NCBI GenBank assembly: GCA_026993045.1
Contig: JALWWR010000071.1
Coordinates: 1-20,856, forward strand
Reading direction: 5' to 3'
Length of the DNA stretch: 20,856 bases
DNA from: Thermodesulfatator sp.
GTDB taxonomy: Bacteria > Desulfobacterota > Thermodesulfobacteria > Thermodesulfobacteriales > Thermodesulfobacteriaceae
Position numbers and translations under genes: made by a program. Below the pieces are notes generated by a model. It saw only the letters and a list, made by a program, of their open reading frames with translations. It had not been told where the DNA came from and ran no database searches. Positions 13,534 to 20,856 of this stretch are shown here, one piece after another (the first letter of the stretch is position 1; every line of letters starts with the position of its first letter).

Positions 13534-14235
13534 TCAAACTTTTCTATCAGGTTGTTTTAAAGGGGGGAGGCATTTTTCTAAAATTTCTAGATCCTCGGAG
13601 TAGGTAAGTTTCAAGTTTTGGAAACTGCCGGGCACCACATAGACCTCATAGCCGGCGGCTTCCAGCAAAGAGGCCTCGTCGGTGTAGACCCGGCCCTGGG
13701 CCTTCTGGTAGGCCTCTGCCAGCCATCCTCGCCAAGCCCCCTGAGGGGTCTGGGCCAGGTAAAGCCCCTCCCGCGGCAGGGTACGCAAGATGCGCCCCTG
13801 GCTCGAAACCTCTTTCACCGTATCCCGTACCGGGATGGCGCAAAGGGCTGCCCCCCAATTTTTAACCCCTTCGATGACCCGGGAGATAAGTTCCGTGGTA
13901 ACCAGCGGCCGAGCGGCATCGTGGACCAGGACGATCTCTACTTCCGGGGAAAGATTTTTAAAGGCTTGATAAACCGAATCCTGGCGGGTCTCTCCTCCGG
14001 CGACAATCTGGCTCACTTTAGTCCAACCGTAATGCGTCTTTAAAGAGGCCACTTGGGCCAGCCATTCTGGGCGAGTGGCAATCAGGACCTCTTCCACTTG
14101 AGGGTGATCTTCAAAAGGGGCTAGGCTGTACGCCAAGACAGGATGCCCTTTCACTTTGAGGAACTGTTTAGGGATTTGGGCTCCGAAACGTTCTCCTTTG
14201 CCAGAGGCCGCAATGATGACCGCTACTTTAGCCAT
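13534..14235 (-). CDS. ispD: 2-C-methyl-D-erythritol 4-phosphate cytidylyltransferase
   Basis: A 233-residue enzyme of the MEP isoprenoid pathway that transfers CMP from CTP to methylerythritol phosphate. The nucleotide-binding start reads AASGKGERFGAQIPKQFL, with the basic positions of the IspD active site. LVHDAARPLV lies near residue 102, AIPVRDTVKEV near 133-143, LAQTPQGAW near 159-167 and the late motif TDEASLLE near 184. Length and motifs are all normal. It is the third gene of an mpl-nfi-ispD unit; its ATG lies inside the last 8 bases of the endonuclease V gene, implying coupled translation. The next MEP enzyme but one, ispF, is encoded divergently about 2.3 kb away. Confidence 0.93.
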   Translation of the reverse strand: MAKVAVIIAASGKGERFGAQIPKQFLKVKGHPVLAYSLAPFEDHPQVEEVLIATRPEWLAQVASLKTHYGWTKVSQIVAGGETRQDSVYQAFKNLSPEVEIVLVHDAARPLVTTELISRVIEGVKNWGAALCAIPVRDTVKEVSSQGRILRTLPREGLYLAQTPQGAWRGWLAEAYQKAQGRVYTDEASLLEAAGYEVYVVPGSFQNLKLTYSEDLEILEKCLPPLKQPDRKV

Positions 14236-14875
14236 CTTCCTTCCGTAAAGCCGAAGCCCAGAGATGGGCCCTCCGGACGGGCTCAGGCAGGCGAAAGCCT
14301 CGCAAGGCCTTCCGCGTATACTCTAGGGCCTTTTCCGGAGAAATAAGATGACCTGGAGAGACAAAAATGGGTTTCACCCCTTTACGGGAACGGAGGACAT
14401 AGCCCAAAAGTTCCGGGCCTTCGCAAAGGGGAGAGGCCGCTCCGGGCTGATCCGGGGGAAGTTCATACTCCCCTACCAAAGGTTTCTTGGCGCACCCGAT
14501 GGTGGGAAGCCCTAGGACCACCCCCAAGTGAACCGCTAGTCCGGCGCGCCGAGGATGGGCCTTGCCTTGACCGTCCACAAAGACCAGGTCGGGTTTTTGA
14601 GGCAGAGCCTCAAAAAGGGGCGTTAGGAGGGGAACCTCCCGAAAAGAGAGAAACCCTGGGACATAAGGGACCTCCACCCGGGATCTTTGCCCCTTCCAGT
14701 CTAGCTCTTCAAGATCAGGCCAAGAAAAAAGGACCAAAGCCGGATAGGCCCAAGGGCCTTTTTTAGAATAGGCCACATCCACTCCGGCTACCAGCGTCAC
14801 CCGCTCCGGGCCGTCTTCAAAGACGGCCTTGCGGGCCAGAGATTCTTGATAAGAACGAAGGTCTCTAAAGTCCAC
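14228..14875 (-). CDS. nfi: Endonuclease V (deoxyinosine 3' endonuclease)
   Basis: A 215-residue repair nuclease that nicks DNA one base 3' of deoxyinosine, a deamination product that matters more at high temperature. Family motifs are GVDVAYSK near residues 30-37 (first metal-binding Asp), VPYVPGFLSFRE near 69-80 (substrate wedge and catalytic Glu), VFVDGQGKAHPRRAGLA near 97-113 (second Asp) and TIGCAKKPLVGEY near 125-137. All expected residues appear to be present and the length is normal. It is the middle gene of mpl-nfi-ispD; its start overlaps the mpl end by 11 bases and its end overlaps ispD by 8 bases. Confidence 0.93.
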   Translation of the reverse strand: MDFRDLRSYQESLARKAVFEDGPERVTLVAGVDVAYSKKGPWAYPALVLFSWPDLEELDWKGQRSRVEVPYVPGFLSFREVPLLTPLFEALPQKPDLVFVDGQGKAHPRRAGLAVHLGVVLGLPTIGCAKKPLVGEYELPPDQPGAASPLCEGPELLGYVLRSRKGVKPIFVSPGHLISPEKALEYTRKALRGFRLPEPVRRAHLWASALRKEDG

Positions 14876-16277
14876 GCTGGCGAAGATAATCTATCAAGGG
14901 GTTTAAAAGTTCCCTCCAAGCCGCGCTTGACATGTAAACTACCAGGTCCCCTTCCCGCACCATCCTTTTAAGAGAGGCCAAAGCCGCCTCGGGCTCCTCA
15001 AAGACCTCACAGGGCAAGCCTTTGGCTCGGAAGACCTCGGCCCACTTTTCAAGATCGATCCTTTCTTCCGGGGGCACTCGCTCTAGTCCTGGAGGGACCT
15101 TAAGCCACAAAAGATCCGCCATATCCAGGCTGCGCCAGTAATCCTCCTCAAAGACCCGACGGCGGCTGCTTCCGGTCCGGGGCTCAAAGATCAAAAGCAG
15201 CCGCTGGGGCCTAAAGGCCTTACGTAAAGCGTAAAGGGTAATCCTCACCGCGGTAGGGTGGTGGGCGAAATCGTCCACCACCACTACCCGCCCCTGGTGC
15301 AAGACCTCCTGACGACGGGACACTCCGGGAAAGGAGGCCAAAGCCCCTTGAATCTCGTCCCATGGAAACCCCAAGGCTTCAAGAAGGGCCGCGGCTCCCA
15401 GGGCGTTTAAGGCGTTGTGGACTCCGTAAAGGGGGAGGCTCAGCCGTTTCCGGCCTCCAGGAGTTCGGACCAGACCTTCCAGACCTTCCAGCCCTTCCGG
15501 GCCTTCCTGAAGGTCTTCCAGCCGGTAGTCTGAGGTGGGAAGAAGCCCGTAGCTTATCTTACGAGCCGGAGTTTGAGAGGCCATCTCCCGGGCCCCAGGA
15601 TCGTCGTTACAGAAGACCAGCCAACCTTCTTCCGGGATCTGCCGTACGAACTGGGAAAAGGCCTCTTTTAAGCTCTTAAGATCAGGATAGATATCGGCGT
15701 GGTCGTATTCCACGGAGGTAAGGAGGGCCCCCCAGGGAGAGTAATGCCAGAATTTAGGGGTCTTATCGAAAAAGGCACTATCGTATTCGTCTCCCTCAAG
15801 CACCAAATAAGGCCCTTCTCCAGCCCCAAAATTAAGCCCTCGATCCTTTAACACTCCTCCGATAAGAAAAGTGGGGCTTAGGCCCAGATATTCTAGGGCC
15901 CAGGCCAAAAGGGCCGTAGTGGTGGTCTTGCCATGGGTGCCTGCTACCACCAGGTTCTTTTTTCCAGGAAAAATCCACTTTTTTAAGGCCTGGGGCAGAG
16001 AATAAAGGGAAATCCCTTGTTCCTGAGCCCAGCCCACCTCCGGATGGGTCTTTGAGACCGCGTTTCCCACCACCCAGGCCTCCCAGGACTGACTTCCTAA
16101 GAAACAAGGATCAAACTTCAGGCGAGGTTTGATCCCCAAAGAGGCCAGGATCTCCTTAGCCGGGGGATAAGGGGGAGAGAGCTCGCTTCCGCTCACCTGA
16201 AAGCCTTTATATTTGAGGAGACCGGCCAAGCCGGCCATGGCTATCCCTCCGATTCGGACCAGATGAATCGCAGCCAT
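14865..16277 (-). CDS. mpl: UDP-N-acetylmuramate:L-alanyl-gamma-D-glutamyl-meso-diaminopimelate ligase
   Basis: A Mur-ligase-family protein of 470 residues that reattaches recycled murein tripeptide to UDP-MurNAc. Near the start HLVRIGGIAMAGLAGLLKY replaces the HFIGIGGTAM found in most MurC/Mpl proteins. The ATP loop is AGTHGKTTTTALLAW. LVLEGDEYDSAFFD and DDFAHHPTAVR, which favour Mpl over MurC, follow, with a C-terminal VYMSSAAW. MurC is the main alternative. The start is the ATG at 16277. A TTG at 16313 would add 12 residues, but the -10 box TATAAT lies inside that extension, so it is unlikely to be translated. There is no Shine-Dalgarno sequence, and the transcript appears nearly leaderless. 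An in-frame run of Glu-Gly-Leu repeats (GLEGLEGLEGL) lies around residues 259-269. First gene of the mpl-nfi-ispD operon. Confidence 0.87.
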   Translation of the reverse strand: MAAIHLVRIGGIAMAGLAGLLKYKGFQVSGSELSPPYPPAKEILASLGIKPRLKFDPCFLGSQSWEAWVVGNAVSKTHPEVGWAQEQGISLYSLPQALKKWIFPGKKNLVVAGTHGKTTTTALLAWALEYLGLSPTFLIGGVLKDRGLNFGAGEGPYLVLEGDEYDSAFFDKTPKFWHYSPWGALLTSVEYDHADIYPDLKSLKEAFSQFVRQIPEEGWLVFCNDDPGAREMASQTPARKISYGLLPTSDYRLEDLQEGPEGLEGLEGLVRTPGGRKRLSLPLYGVHNALNALGAAALLEALGFPWDEIQGALASFPGVSRRQEVLHQGRVVVVDDFAHHPTAVRITLYALRKAFRPQRLLLIFEPRTGSSRRRVFEEDYWRSLDMADLLWLKVPPGLERVPPEERIDLEKWAEVFRAKGLPCEVFEEPEAALASLKRMVREGDLVVYMSSAAWRELLNPLIDYLRQRGL

Positions 16278-16286
16278 ACCCTTGGC

Positions 16287-16314
16287 ATTATAGAAGGCTA
16301 TGCCTTCTTGCAAA
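16287..16314 (-). promoter_or_regulatory. Promoter of mpl-nfi-ispD with a leaderless start
   Basis: On the minus strand TTTGCA (16314 to 16309, 4/6), a 16-base spacer and TATAAT (16292 to 16287, 6/6). Transcription would start near 16280, about three bases before the ATG at 16277. The perfect -10 and the absence of a Shine-Dalgarno sequence together argue for a leaderless mRNA. Confidence 0.55.
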
Positions 16315-16378
16315 GGGGCTATCCCTGGCGAAAAAAGCCTTCAGTCTTAACAAAAATAGGTTTGGTCTAGTTTCAGGT

Positions 16379-16384
16379 TATAAT
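16379..16384 (+). promoter_or_regulatory. Perfect -10 box in the ispF upstream region
   Basis: TATAAT at 16379-16384 lies in the 218-base gap between the divergent mpl and ispF genes. No convincing -35 is found 16-18 bases upstream (ATAGGT or TAGGTT). If used, it would give ispF-uvrC a leader of about 105 bases. I see no other conserved structure in this gap. Confidence 0.35.
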
Positions 16385-16495
16385 TCTGAAGGAACTTGCT
16401 TTTTAAAAGTGGCCTCCAAAAGAGAAAACCGAGAGAAAAATGGGGCCGTTTAGCTAAAGTCTTAGGGATAGTCTCAAAGGATAGAGGGAGAACTT

Positions 16496-16966
16496 ATGCG
16501 AGTAGGGCTAGGTTTTGATCTGCACCGTTTGGTAGAGGGCCGGCCTTTGATTTTGGGAGGGGTCGCCGTCCCCTCTTCTAAAGGACTCCAAGGCCATTCC
16601 GATGCCGACGTAGTGTTACATGCTTTAACCGACGCCTTGTTAGGGGCCGCGGGCCTGCCGGATATAGGGACCATTTTTCCAGACACCGATCCCATTTACA
16701 AAGATCGGGAAAGCGCTTATTTCGTAAAAGAAGCCTTACGGCTGTTGAAAGAAAAGGGGCTTCGGCCTTGGCAGGTGGACGTGGTTTTGGTGCTTGAGAG
16801 GCCCAAGATCGCCCCCTTTCGGGAAAAGATCCGGTCCAACCTGGCCTGGCTTTTGGGAATCCCGGAAGAGCGTGTGGGATTCAAGGCCAAGACTACCGAA
16901 GGCCTGGGCTGGGGAGAAGAGGCGGCCGCGGCCTGGGTAACGGTGGTTCTGAAAGATGGAGCTTAG
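16496..16966 (+). CDS. ispF: 2-C-methyl-D-erythritol 2,4-cyclodiphosphate synthase
   Basis: A 156-residue, normally trimeric MEP-pathway enzyme that cyclises CDP-methylerythritol phosphate with release of CMP. The zinc ligands are visible in GLGFDLHRL (Asp8, His10) and LQGHSDADVVLHALTDALLGA (the His of GHSDAD). DIGTIFPDTDP covers the substrate loop, and KAKTTEGLGWGEE near residues 132-144 is the conserved C-terminal nucleotide-binding motif. Length is typical. GAGGGAG lies just upstream of the ATG. Its last 11 bases overlap the start of uvrC, so the two are co-transcribed and probably translationally coupled. ispD is encoded on the other strand nearby, so isoprenoid genes flank the mpl region. 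Confidence 0.95.
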   Translation: MRVGLGFDLHRLVEGRPLILGGVAVPSSKGLQGHSDADVVLHALTDALLGAAGLPDIGTIFPDTDPIYKDRESAYFVKEALRLLKEKGLRPWQVDVVLVLERPKIAPFREKIRSNLAWLLGIPEERVGFKAKTTEGLGWGEEAAAAWVTVVLKDGA

Positions 16967-18800
16967 CCCTGAAACCTTAAAGACTCTGCCTGAGGCCCCT
17001 GGAGTTTACCTCTTCAAAGATCCCCGGGGGGTGGTCCTTTACGTAGGGAAGGCCAAAAACCTGCGACACCGGCTGGCCTCTTACCTTGCCCCTTCCACCC
17101 TCAAGACCGCTAGCCTCCTCCGCCAAGCCCAGGAGCTGGAGACTATTATTACCCGGAACGAAAAAGAGGCCTTGATCCTGGAGGCCAATCTCATAAAAAA
17201 ACACCGTCCCCGTTATAACGTGATCCTGCGAGACGATAAGGCCTATCCCCTTTTGCGGATCTCTCTCAAGGAAAAATATCCCCGCCTAATGATCGTGCGG
17301 CGCAAAAGGAAAGGAGACCAGGCCCTTTATTTTGGGCCTTACCCCTCGGCCGGGGCCCTGCGTCAGACGGTCAAGATCCTGACCAAATTCTTCCCTCTGC
17401 GCCGGTGTTCCAACGCCGAGATGGCCCGGCGCACCCGGCCTTGTCTTTATTACGAAATCGGAAAGTGTTTGGCCCCCTGCGTGGGATGGGTCTCTCCCGA
17501 ACGCTACCGAAAGGTGGTAGAACAGGCGGTGGCCTTCCTAGAGGGCCGGACCCAGGACTTGGTCCGGCAACTGAAACGGGAGATGGAAGAAGCAGCCCAA
17601 AACCTAGAATTCGAAAGGGCCGCTCGTCTCCGAGATCGCTTGCGAGCCGTCCAAAAGATCTTGGAATCCCAGGCCGTGGTTCTCCCTCAAGAAGAAGACC
17701 TGGACGTCTTCGCCCTGGCCCGGAAGGACGATAAGGCCTCCGGGGCGGTCCTTTTCGTGCGCCGGGGAAAGCTCTTGGGACACAAAGTCTTTCATCTCCG
17801 AGGCCGGGAGGAAGAAGACCTCTGGGCTACCCTCCTCAAACAGTTTTACGACGAAGGCAAGCTCATCCCCCAGAAGATCGTCTTACCTGAACTGCCAGCG
17901 GAAAAGGCCTTGCTTGAAGACTGGCTGTCGGAGATGAAGGGCCAAAGGGTGAAACTTTTGACTCCCAAGGGAGAATTGCAGGGCCTCTGGGAAATGGCTC
18001 AGCGTAACGCCGAAGAGGCCTTGCGTTCCAGGCTGCGGGGCGAGAAGACCTGGGAGGAGCTGGCCCAAGCCCTGGCGGAAAGCCTGCGGCTGCCCGTCAT
18101 CCCTCAAAAAGTGGAGGCGGTTGACCTTTCCAGTTTGCAGGGCACGGCCCCGGTGGGGGCCATGGTGGCTTTTTTTGAGGGGGAGCCAGACAAAAACCGC
18201 TATCGCCGTTACCACATAAGGGAGGTCCAAGGTACGCCAGACGACTACGCCATGTTGAGGGAGGTCTTAAAAAGACGTCTGGAACGAGGGCTTAAAGAAA
18301 AGGACCTTCCTGATCTTCTGGTCATAGACGGGGGTCGGGGACATCTGGAAGTAGGGCGAAGGCTCCTTGAAGAATATGGTCTTGAGGGGAGACTTGGGCT
18401 TTGTGCCATCGCTAAAGAAAGGGAAGACGAGGGGGAGAAGGTCTATATCCCAGGGCGCAAAAATCCCCTTCGCCTTTCCCGCCACAGCGAGGTCTTGCGC
18501 TTTCTTACGCGAGTGCGGGACGAAGTGCACCGGTTTGTCCTCACCTTCCATCGTCAGCGCCGGGAGACCGAGACCTTGCGATCCTTTTTGGACGGCCTTC
18601 CCGGGATCGGCCCTAAACGCAAAAAGACCCTTTTAAGCCATTTTTCAACGCCTCAGGAGATCTTGGCGGCAGGAGAGGAAAAACTGGCCCGTCTCCCCGG
18701 GTTTAATCGGCCCGTGGCCCAACGGCTAATTCAGGAATTACAGTCTATTTACCGAGAGCCCTTGGAAAGCCAGTCCTCCAAAGGTTTGGGCGGGGCATAG
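16956..18800 (+). CDS. uvrC: UvrABC excinuclease subunit C
   Basis: The 614-residue nucleotide-excision repair nuclease that cuts on both sides of a lesion after UvrA and UvrB loading. The N-terminal GIY-YIG domain shows APGVYLFKD and VLYVGKAKNLRHRLASYL (3' incision). A Cys-containing linker follows (RRCSNAEMARRTRPCLYYEIGKCLAPC; key Cys as in UvrC iron-sulfur proteins), then a UVR motif near 210-230 (NLEFERAARLRDRLRAVQKI). The RNase H-like 5'-incision domain has VDLSSLQG, DLLVIDGGRGHL, KEREDEGEKVY and HRFVLTFHR. Paired helix-hairpin-helices (LPGIGPKRKKTLL and LPGFNRPVAQRLI) close the protein. Where many UvrCs have DISH, this one has VDLSS. The gene overlaps ispF by 11 bases at its start, and its end overlaps the convergent EAL gene by 52 bases, so both C-termini are read from the same DNA. 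Confidence 0.95.
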   Translation: MELSPETLKTLPEAPGVYLFKDPRGVVLYVGKAKNLRHRLASYLAPSTLKTASLLRQAQELETIITRNEKEALILEANLIKKHRPRYNVILRDDKAYPLLRISLKEKYPRLMIVRRKRKGDQALYFGPYPSAGALRQTVKILTKFFPLRRCSNAEMARRTRPCLYYEIGKCLAPCVGWVSPERYRKVVEQAVAFLEGRTQDLVRQLKREMEEAAQNLEFERAARLRDRLRAVQKILESQAVVLPQEEDLDVFALARKDDKASGAVLFVRRGKLLGHKVFHLRGREEEDLWATLLKQFYDEGKLIPQKIVLPELPAEKALLEDWLSEMKGQRVKLLTPKGELQGLWEMAQRNAEEALRSRLRGEKTWEELAQALAESLRLPVIPQKVEAVDLSSLQGTAPVGAMVAFFEGEPDKNRYRRYHIREVQGTPDDYAMLREVLKRRLERGLKEKDLPDLLVIDGGRGHLEVGRRLLEEYGLEGRLGLCAIAKEREDEGEKVYIPGRKNPLRLSRHSEVLRFLTRVRDEVHRFVLTFHRQRRETETLRSFLDGLPGIGPKRKKTLLSHFSTPQEILAAGEEKLARLPGFNRPVAQRLIQELQSIYREPLESQSSKGLGGA

Positions 18801-20776
18801 AAATAGCCCTGTCCAAAAAAATCTCCTTCTTTTTCCGAATCTCGTATAAATTTTTCTCGGAGCCGGCGGGGGATGGCCTTTAACATTTCGATAATGGCCT
18901 CGCCCTCGATAAATTCAAAGATCACCCCCAGTTTTAAGTCTAGGGCCAGAGTGACCACCGCCTCCACTACGGCATAAATGGCCGGGGACTCTACGGCCTC
19001 TTTCACTAAATATCCGTCCACCTTGACAAAGGAGATGACCCCTTCTTGAGCCAGTCGCCCCACCAGCTCAAAATTGGCATAGCCAGCTCCAAAGTCATCC
19101 ACCGCTAGCTCCACCAAGCCTTTCTCCAGGATATCCATAAAATCTAGCTGGGTCAGATTTTCGTATTCCGTAACTTCTAGGACCAGCTTTAACTGGTGGC
19201 CAGCGGCCTTCTGGGCCAGGGACTTGATGGCCTCTAAAACGGATTCCGAAGCTAAGGAGCTGGGGTGGAGATTAATAAAAAGTCTTTGGGCCACTTGGGA
19301 AAGTTCTGCCAGGCGCTTTTCAATGGTCTCAAGGACGGCTTGATCAAAGATCTCTTGCCAGCCTTCTTGCTGCACTAAAGGCAAGAATTGGCCCGGAGAG
19401 ATCATCTGGCCCGCCTCGTCCCGGACCCGGGCTAAGACCTCAAACCAACCCGTGGGGGAACGGGTGTCGAGAAGATAGATGGGCTGTAAGAAAAGGTGAA
19501 AGCTGCGTTTGTCGATGGCCTGCCAAAGGAGACGTTTCAAGCGCAACCGTTCCCGTACCTTTTCCATAAAGGAGGGCAGAAGCGGGGTGACGTCCTTGAC
19601 CACCAAAGGGGCCTTTTCTTCCTGTTTTAAGAGCCAGGCCTCAATTTCAGCTACTAGTTCCCGTAACTCCGAGGTATTGAAGGGGCGGAGATCTTCCGGC
19701 CGAACCAGAGCGGTGCAGATAAGGGGTTTTTGGATCCGGGGAAACCGGTGGGCCAACTCCTCGGCGGCCCGCTCCAAAAAGGTCTGAATCTTTTCAAAGG
19801 AAAAACGGACCGTGTCTACCAGGAGATAAAAATGTCCTTCGTTTTCCACCAAGCAGGCCTCTTCCGCCAGGCCAAAGATCTCTTGGGCCTGGTGCGAAAG
19901 CTCTTTTTGAAATCGGAGGAGGGTTTCCTTTAAACCCGAAGCATAAAGTAAGGCCCGATTGACCGCGATGATGAAAAGCTCTCCCTGAAAGCTCTTCTCC
20001 CGGATATAGTCCAGGAGGATATCGAGTTTCCCGCTCTCCCATCGCAAGAAAAGTTCGTTCAAAAAACTATTCAATAAGAAGATGTCCTCACTTACCATTC
20101 GGATCAGGGGCAGGGCCTCTTCCTTATGCCCTTGATGGTAGAGATGGTAAGCCATACGAGCCGATTCGTGCAATTCCTTATGGGTGGTAAGGATCTTCAC
20201 CTGCAGGTCCGAGGAACGATGACACATGACCTCGAAGGTAAGGCTTTTAAGCCACCGGCCCAGCTTACAGGTTCCGGGATCAAACTCCGGAGGGGCCCCT
20301 TTTTGGAAAAGGGCCCGGTAGAAGGCCTCCAGCCACAGGATATGGTCATCTAGGATAATATCTTCTCGGCTCCCCAAGACGGTGAGGGCGTCTTCCAGGA
20401 TGCCCTGGATATAGGCCTCAGCGCAGGCCTCTCTAATCCGTTTCATGGTGGGTAGGATTCGGGCTTGGACCTCCTCTGGCCACCTCTCCCGCTGTTGGAG
20501 AAGGGCTTCTCTCAGAAACTCTATCATATCAAACATGGCCTTTTCGTGGATCCGAAGGTTCCAGTGCACTTTGGTGGCTTTAAAATAGGCCTGATAAACC
20601 TCTTCTTCGGATTTTTCCCCTAAAAGGGCGCTTTGAAGCAAGCGACTCTGGCGTTCCACCAGACGGTTGATCATGGCGTAGGAGCGGACAAAGGTGGCCA
20701 TATAAGGATCGCGCAGGATAGCAATGTAAAACCGGCGGAAAAGCTCCCTTAGTTGGTTCTCAAACTTTTCGCCCAT
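18749..20776 (-). CDS. Soluble globin-like/CZB/degenerate-GGDEF/EAL protein, probable c-di-GMP phosphodiesterase
   Basis: A 675-residue cytoplasmic protein without membrane helices. Residues 1-155 look like the globin-type sensor of bacterial cyclases (FRRFYIAILRDPYMATFV, RLVERQSRLLQSAL, then H71/H77 in KVHWNLRIHEKA as possible heme ligands). Residues 143-245 match the chemoreceptor zinc-binding (CZB) domain: DDHILW (H145), TCKLGRWL (C170) and THKELHE (H199, H203), the 3His-1Cys set. Residues 260-400 have the position and outline of GGDEF but no signature motif (VENEGHFYLLVD), so they are probably inactive. Residues 415-670 are EAL: FEVLAR (E446; EVL for EAL), INLHP (N502), LEVTE (E534), VDDFGAGY (D560, D561), FVKVDG (K585), FEFIEGE (Glu) and GQGYFYAPP. 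Hydrolysis of c-di-GMP is therefore expected, gated by heme ligands and zinc or redox state. The globin assignment is the least certain. Its promoter is close and lacks a Shine-Dalgarno sequence. Confidence 0.83.
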   Translation of the reverse strand: MGEKFENQLRELFRRFYIAILRDPYMATFVRSYAMINRLVERQSRLLQSALLGEKSEEEVYQAYFKATKVHWNLRIHEKAMFDMIEFLREALLQQRERWPEEVQARILPTMKRIREACAEAYIQGILEDALTVLGSREDIILDDHILWLEAFYRALFQKGAPPEFDPGTCKLGRWLKSLTFEVMCHRSSDLQVKILTTHKELHESARMAYHLYHQGHKEEALPLIRMVSEDIFLLNSFLNELFLRWESGKLDILLDYIREKSFQGELFIIAVNRALLYASGLKETLLRFQKELSHQAQEIFGLAEEACLVENEGHFYLLVDTVRFSFEKIQTFLERAAEELAHRFPRIQKPLICTALVRPEDLRPFNTSELRELVAEIEAWLLKQEEKAPLVVKDVTPLLPSFMEKVRERLRLKRLLWQAIDKRSFHLFLQPIYLLDTRSPTGWFEVLARVRDEAGQMISPGQFLPLVQQEGWQEIFDQAVLETIEKRLAELSQVAQRLFINLHPSSLASESVLEAIKSLAQKAAGHQLKLVLEVTEYENLTQLDFMDILEKGLVELAVDDFGAGYANFELVGRLAQEGVISFVKVDGYLVKEAVESPAIYAVVEAVVTLALDLKLGVIFEFIEGEAIIEMLKAIPRRLREKFIRDSEKEGDFFGQGYFYAPPKPLEDWLSKGSR

Positions 20777-20789
20777 GCTATATTAAGTC

Positions 20790-20818
20790 ACTATAATGAG
20801 ACCTTGGTTGAAAGCCAA
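20790..20818 (-). promoter_or_regulatory. Promoter of the CZB-EAL gene with a very short leader
   Basis: On the minus strand TTGGCT (20818 to 20813, 4/6), a 17-base spacer and TATAGT (20795 to 20790, 5/6). Transcription would start near 20783, leaving about seven bases before the ATG at 20776, with no Shine-Dalgarno sequence among them. Confidence 0.5.
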
Positions 20819-20856
20819 GATTTATTTGAGACCCCTGAAAAAGTCCACCCTCCCGC

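Noticed and set aside
16278..16313. A longer mpl product starting at TTG 16313
   Set aside because: The extra 12 residues contain the perfect -10 box and do not resemble Mpl N-termini. The ATG at 16277 puts the glycine-rich motif at the normal distance.
1..20856. tRNA or rRNA genes, CRISPR arrays, insertion sequences, prophage
   Set aside because: I found no cloverleaf-like sequence, no regularly spaced repeats, and no transposase, integrase or phage protein. The only mobile-type genes are the toxin-antitoxin pair.

Overview
The window looks like chromosome of an anaerobic, probably thermophilic, Gram-negative bacterium. A Thermodesulfobacteria-like or deltaproteobacterial lineage is my inference; no rRNA or other phylogenetic marker is present. 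The basis is a four-subunit-type pyruvate:ferredoxin oxidoreductase, MEP-pathway isoprenoid genes, DAP-type peptidoglycan recycling, an outer-membrane lipoprotein, and a radical-SAM peptide-modification cassette that seems to use selenocysteine. Coding density is high, genes overlap by a few bases, and base composition is moderately GC-rich except for an AT-rich island at about 5000-5650 and another at about 6340-6500.

Layout. 1-1247 (minus): porC-porD-porA, with porA running off the left edge. 1379-2946 (plus): a strong promoter, a very short lipoprotein-like peptide gene containing an in-frame TGA, and a radical SAM/SPASM maturase. I read this as a selenobiotic/SbtA-SbtM-type RiPP cassette, and it is the most interesting system here. 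2936-3619 (minus): a DUF434-type protein. 3724-6166 (plus): leuC and leuD (isopropylmalate isomerase), separated by an AT-rich antitoxin gene and a frameshifted ParE/RelE-type toxin gene. 6550-8958 (plus): a membrane HAMP-GGDEF-EAL protein. 8950-11938 (minus): a cysteine synthase fused to a cysteinyl-tRNA synthetase, followed by an endonuclease III-family glycosylase. 12048-12956 (plus) and 13088-13435 (minus): a LysM-L,D-transpeptidase convergent with an OprI/Lpp-like lipoprotein ending in Arg-Lys. 13534-16277 (minus): mpl-nfi-ispD operon. 16496-18800 (plus): ispF-uvrC. 18749-20776 (minus): a soluble globin-like/CZB/EAL protein.

How the genes fit together. Three themes recur. Two large c-di-GMP proteins, one membrane-bound and one soluble, lie in the same 14 kb, both with GGDEF regions that look degenerate and EAL domains that look intact. 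Cell-envelope genes cluster at 12-16.3 kb (transpeptidase, its likely lipoprotein substrate, Mpl). Cysteine is handled unusually: synthesis and tRNA charging are on one polypeptide. Several operon-leading genes (L,D-transpeptidase, mpl, the CZB-EAL gene, perhaps DUF434) lack a Shine-Dalgarno sequence and have a -10-like hexamer only 8-13 bases before the start codon, which suggests leaderless or very short-leader transcripts.

Limits: all family assignments are by eye from motifs and memory of the families. No similarity search, structure prediction or folding-energy calculation was run.
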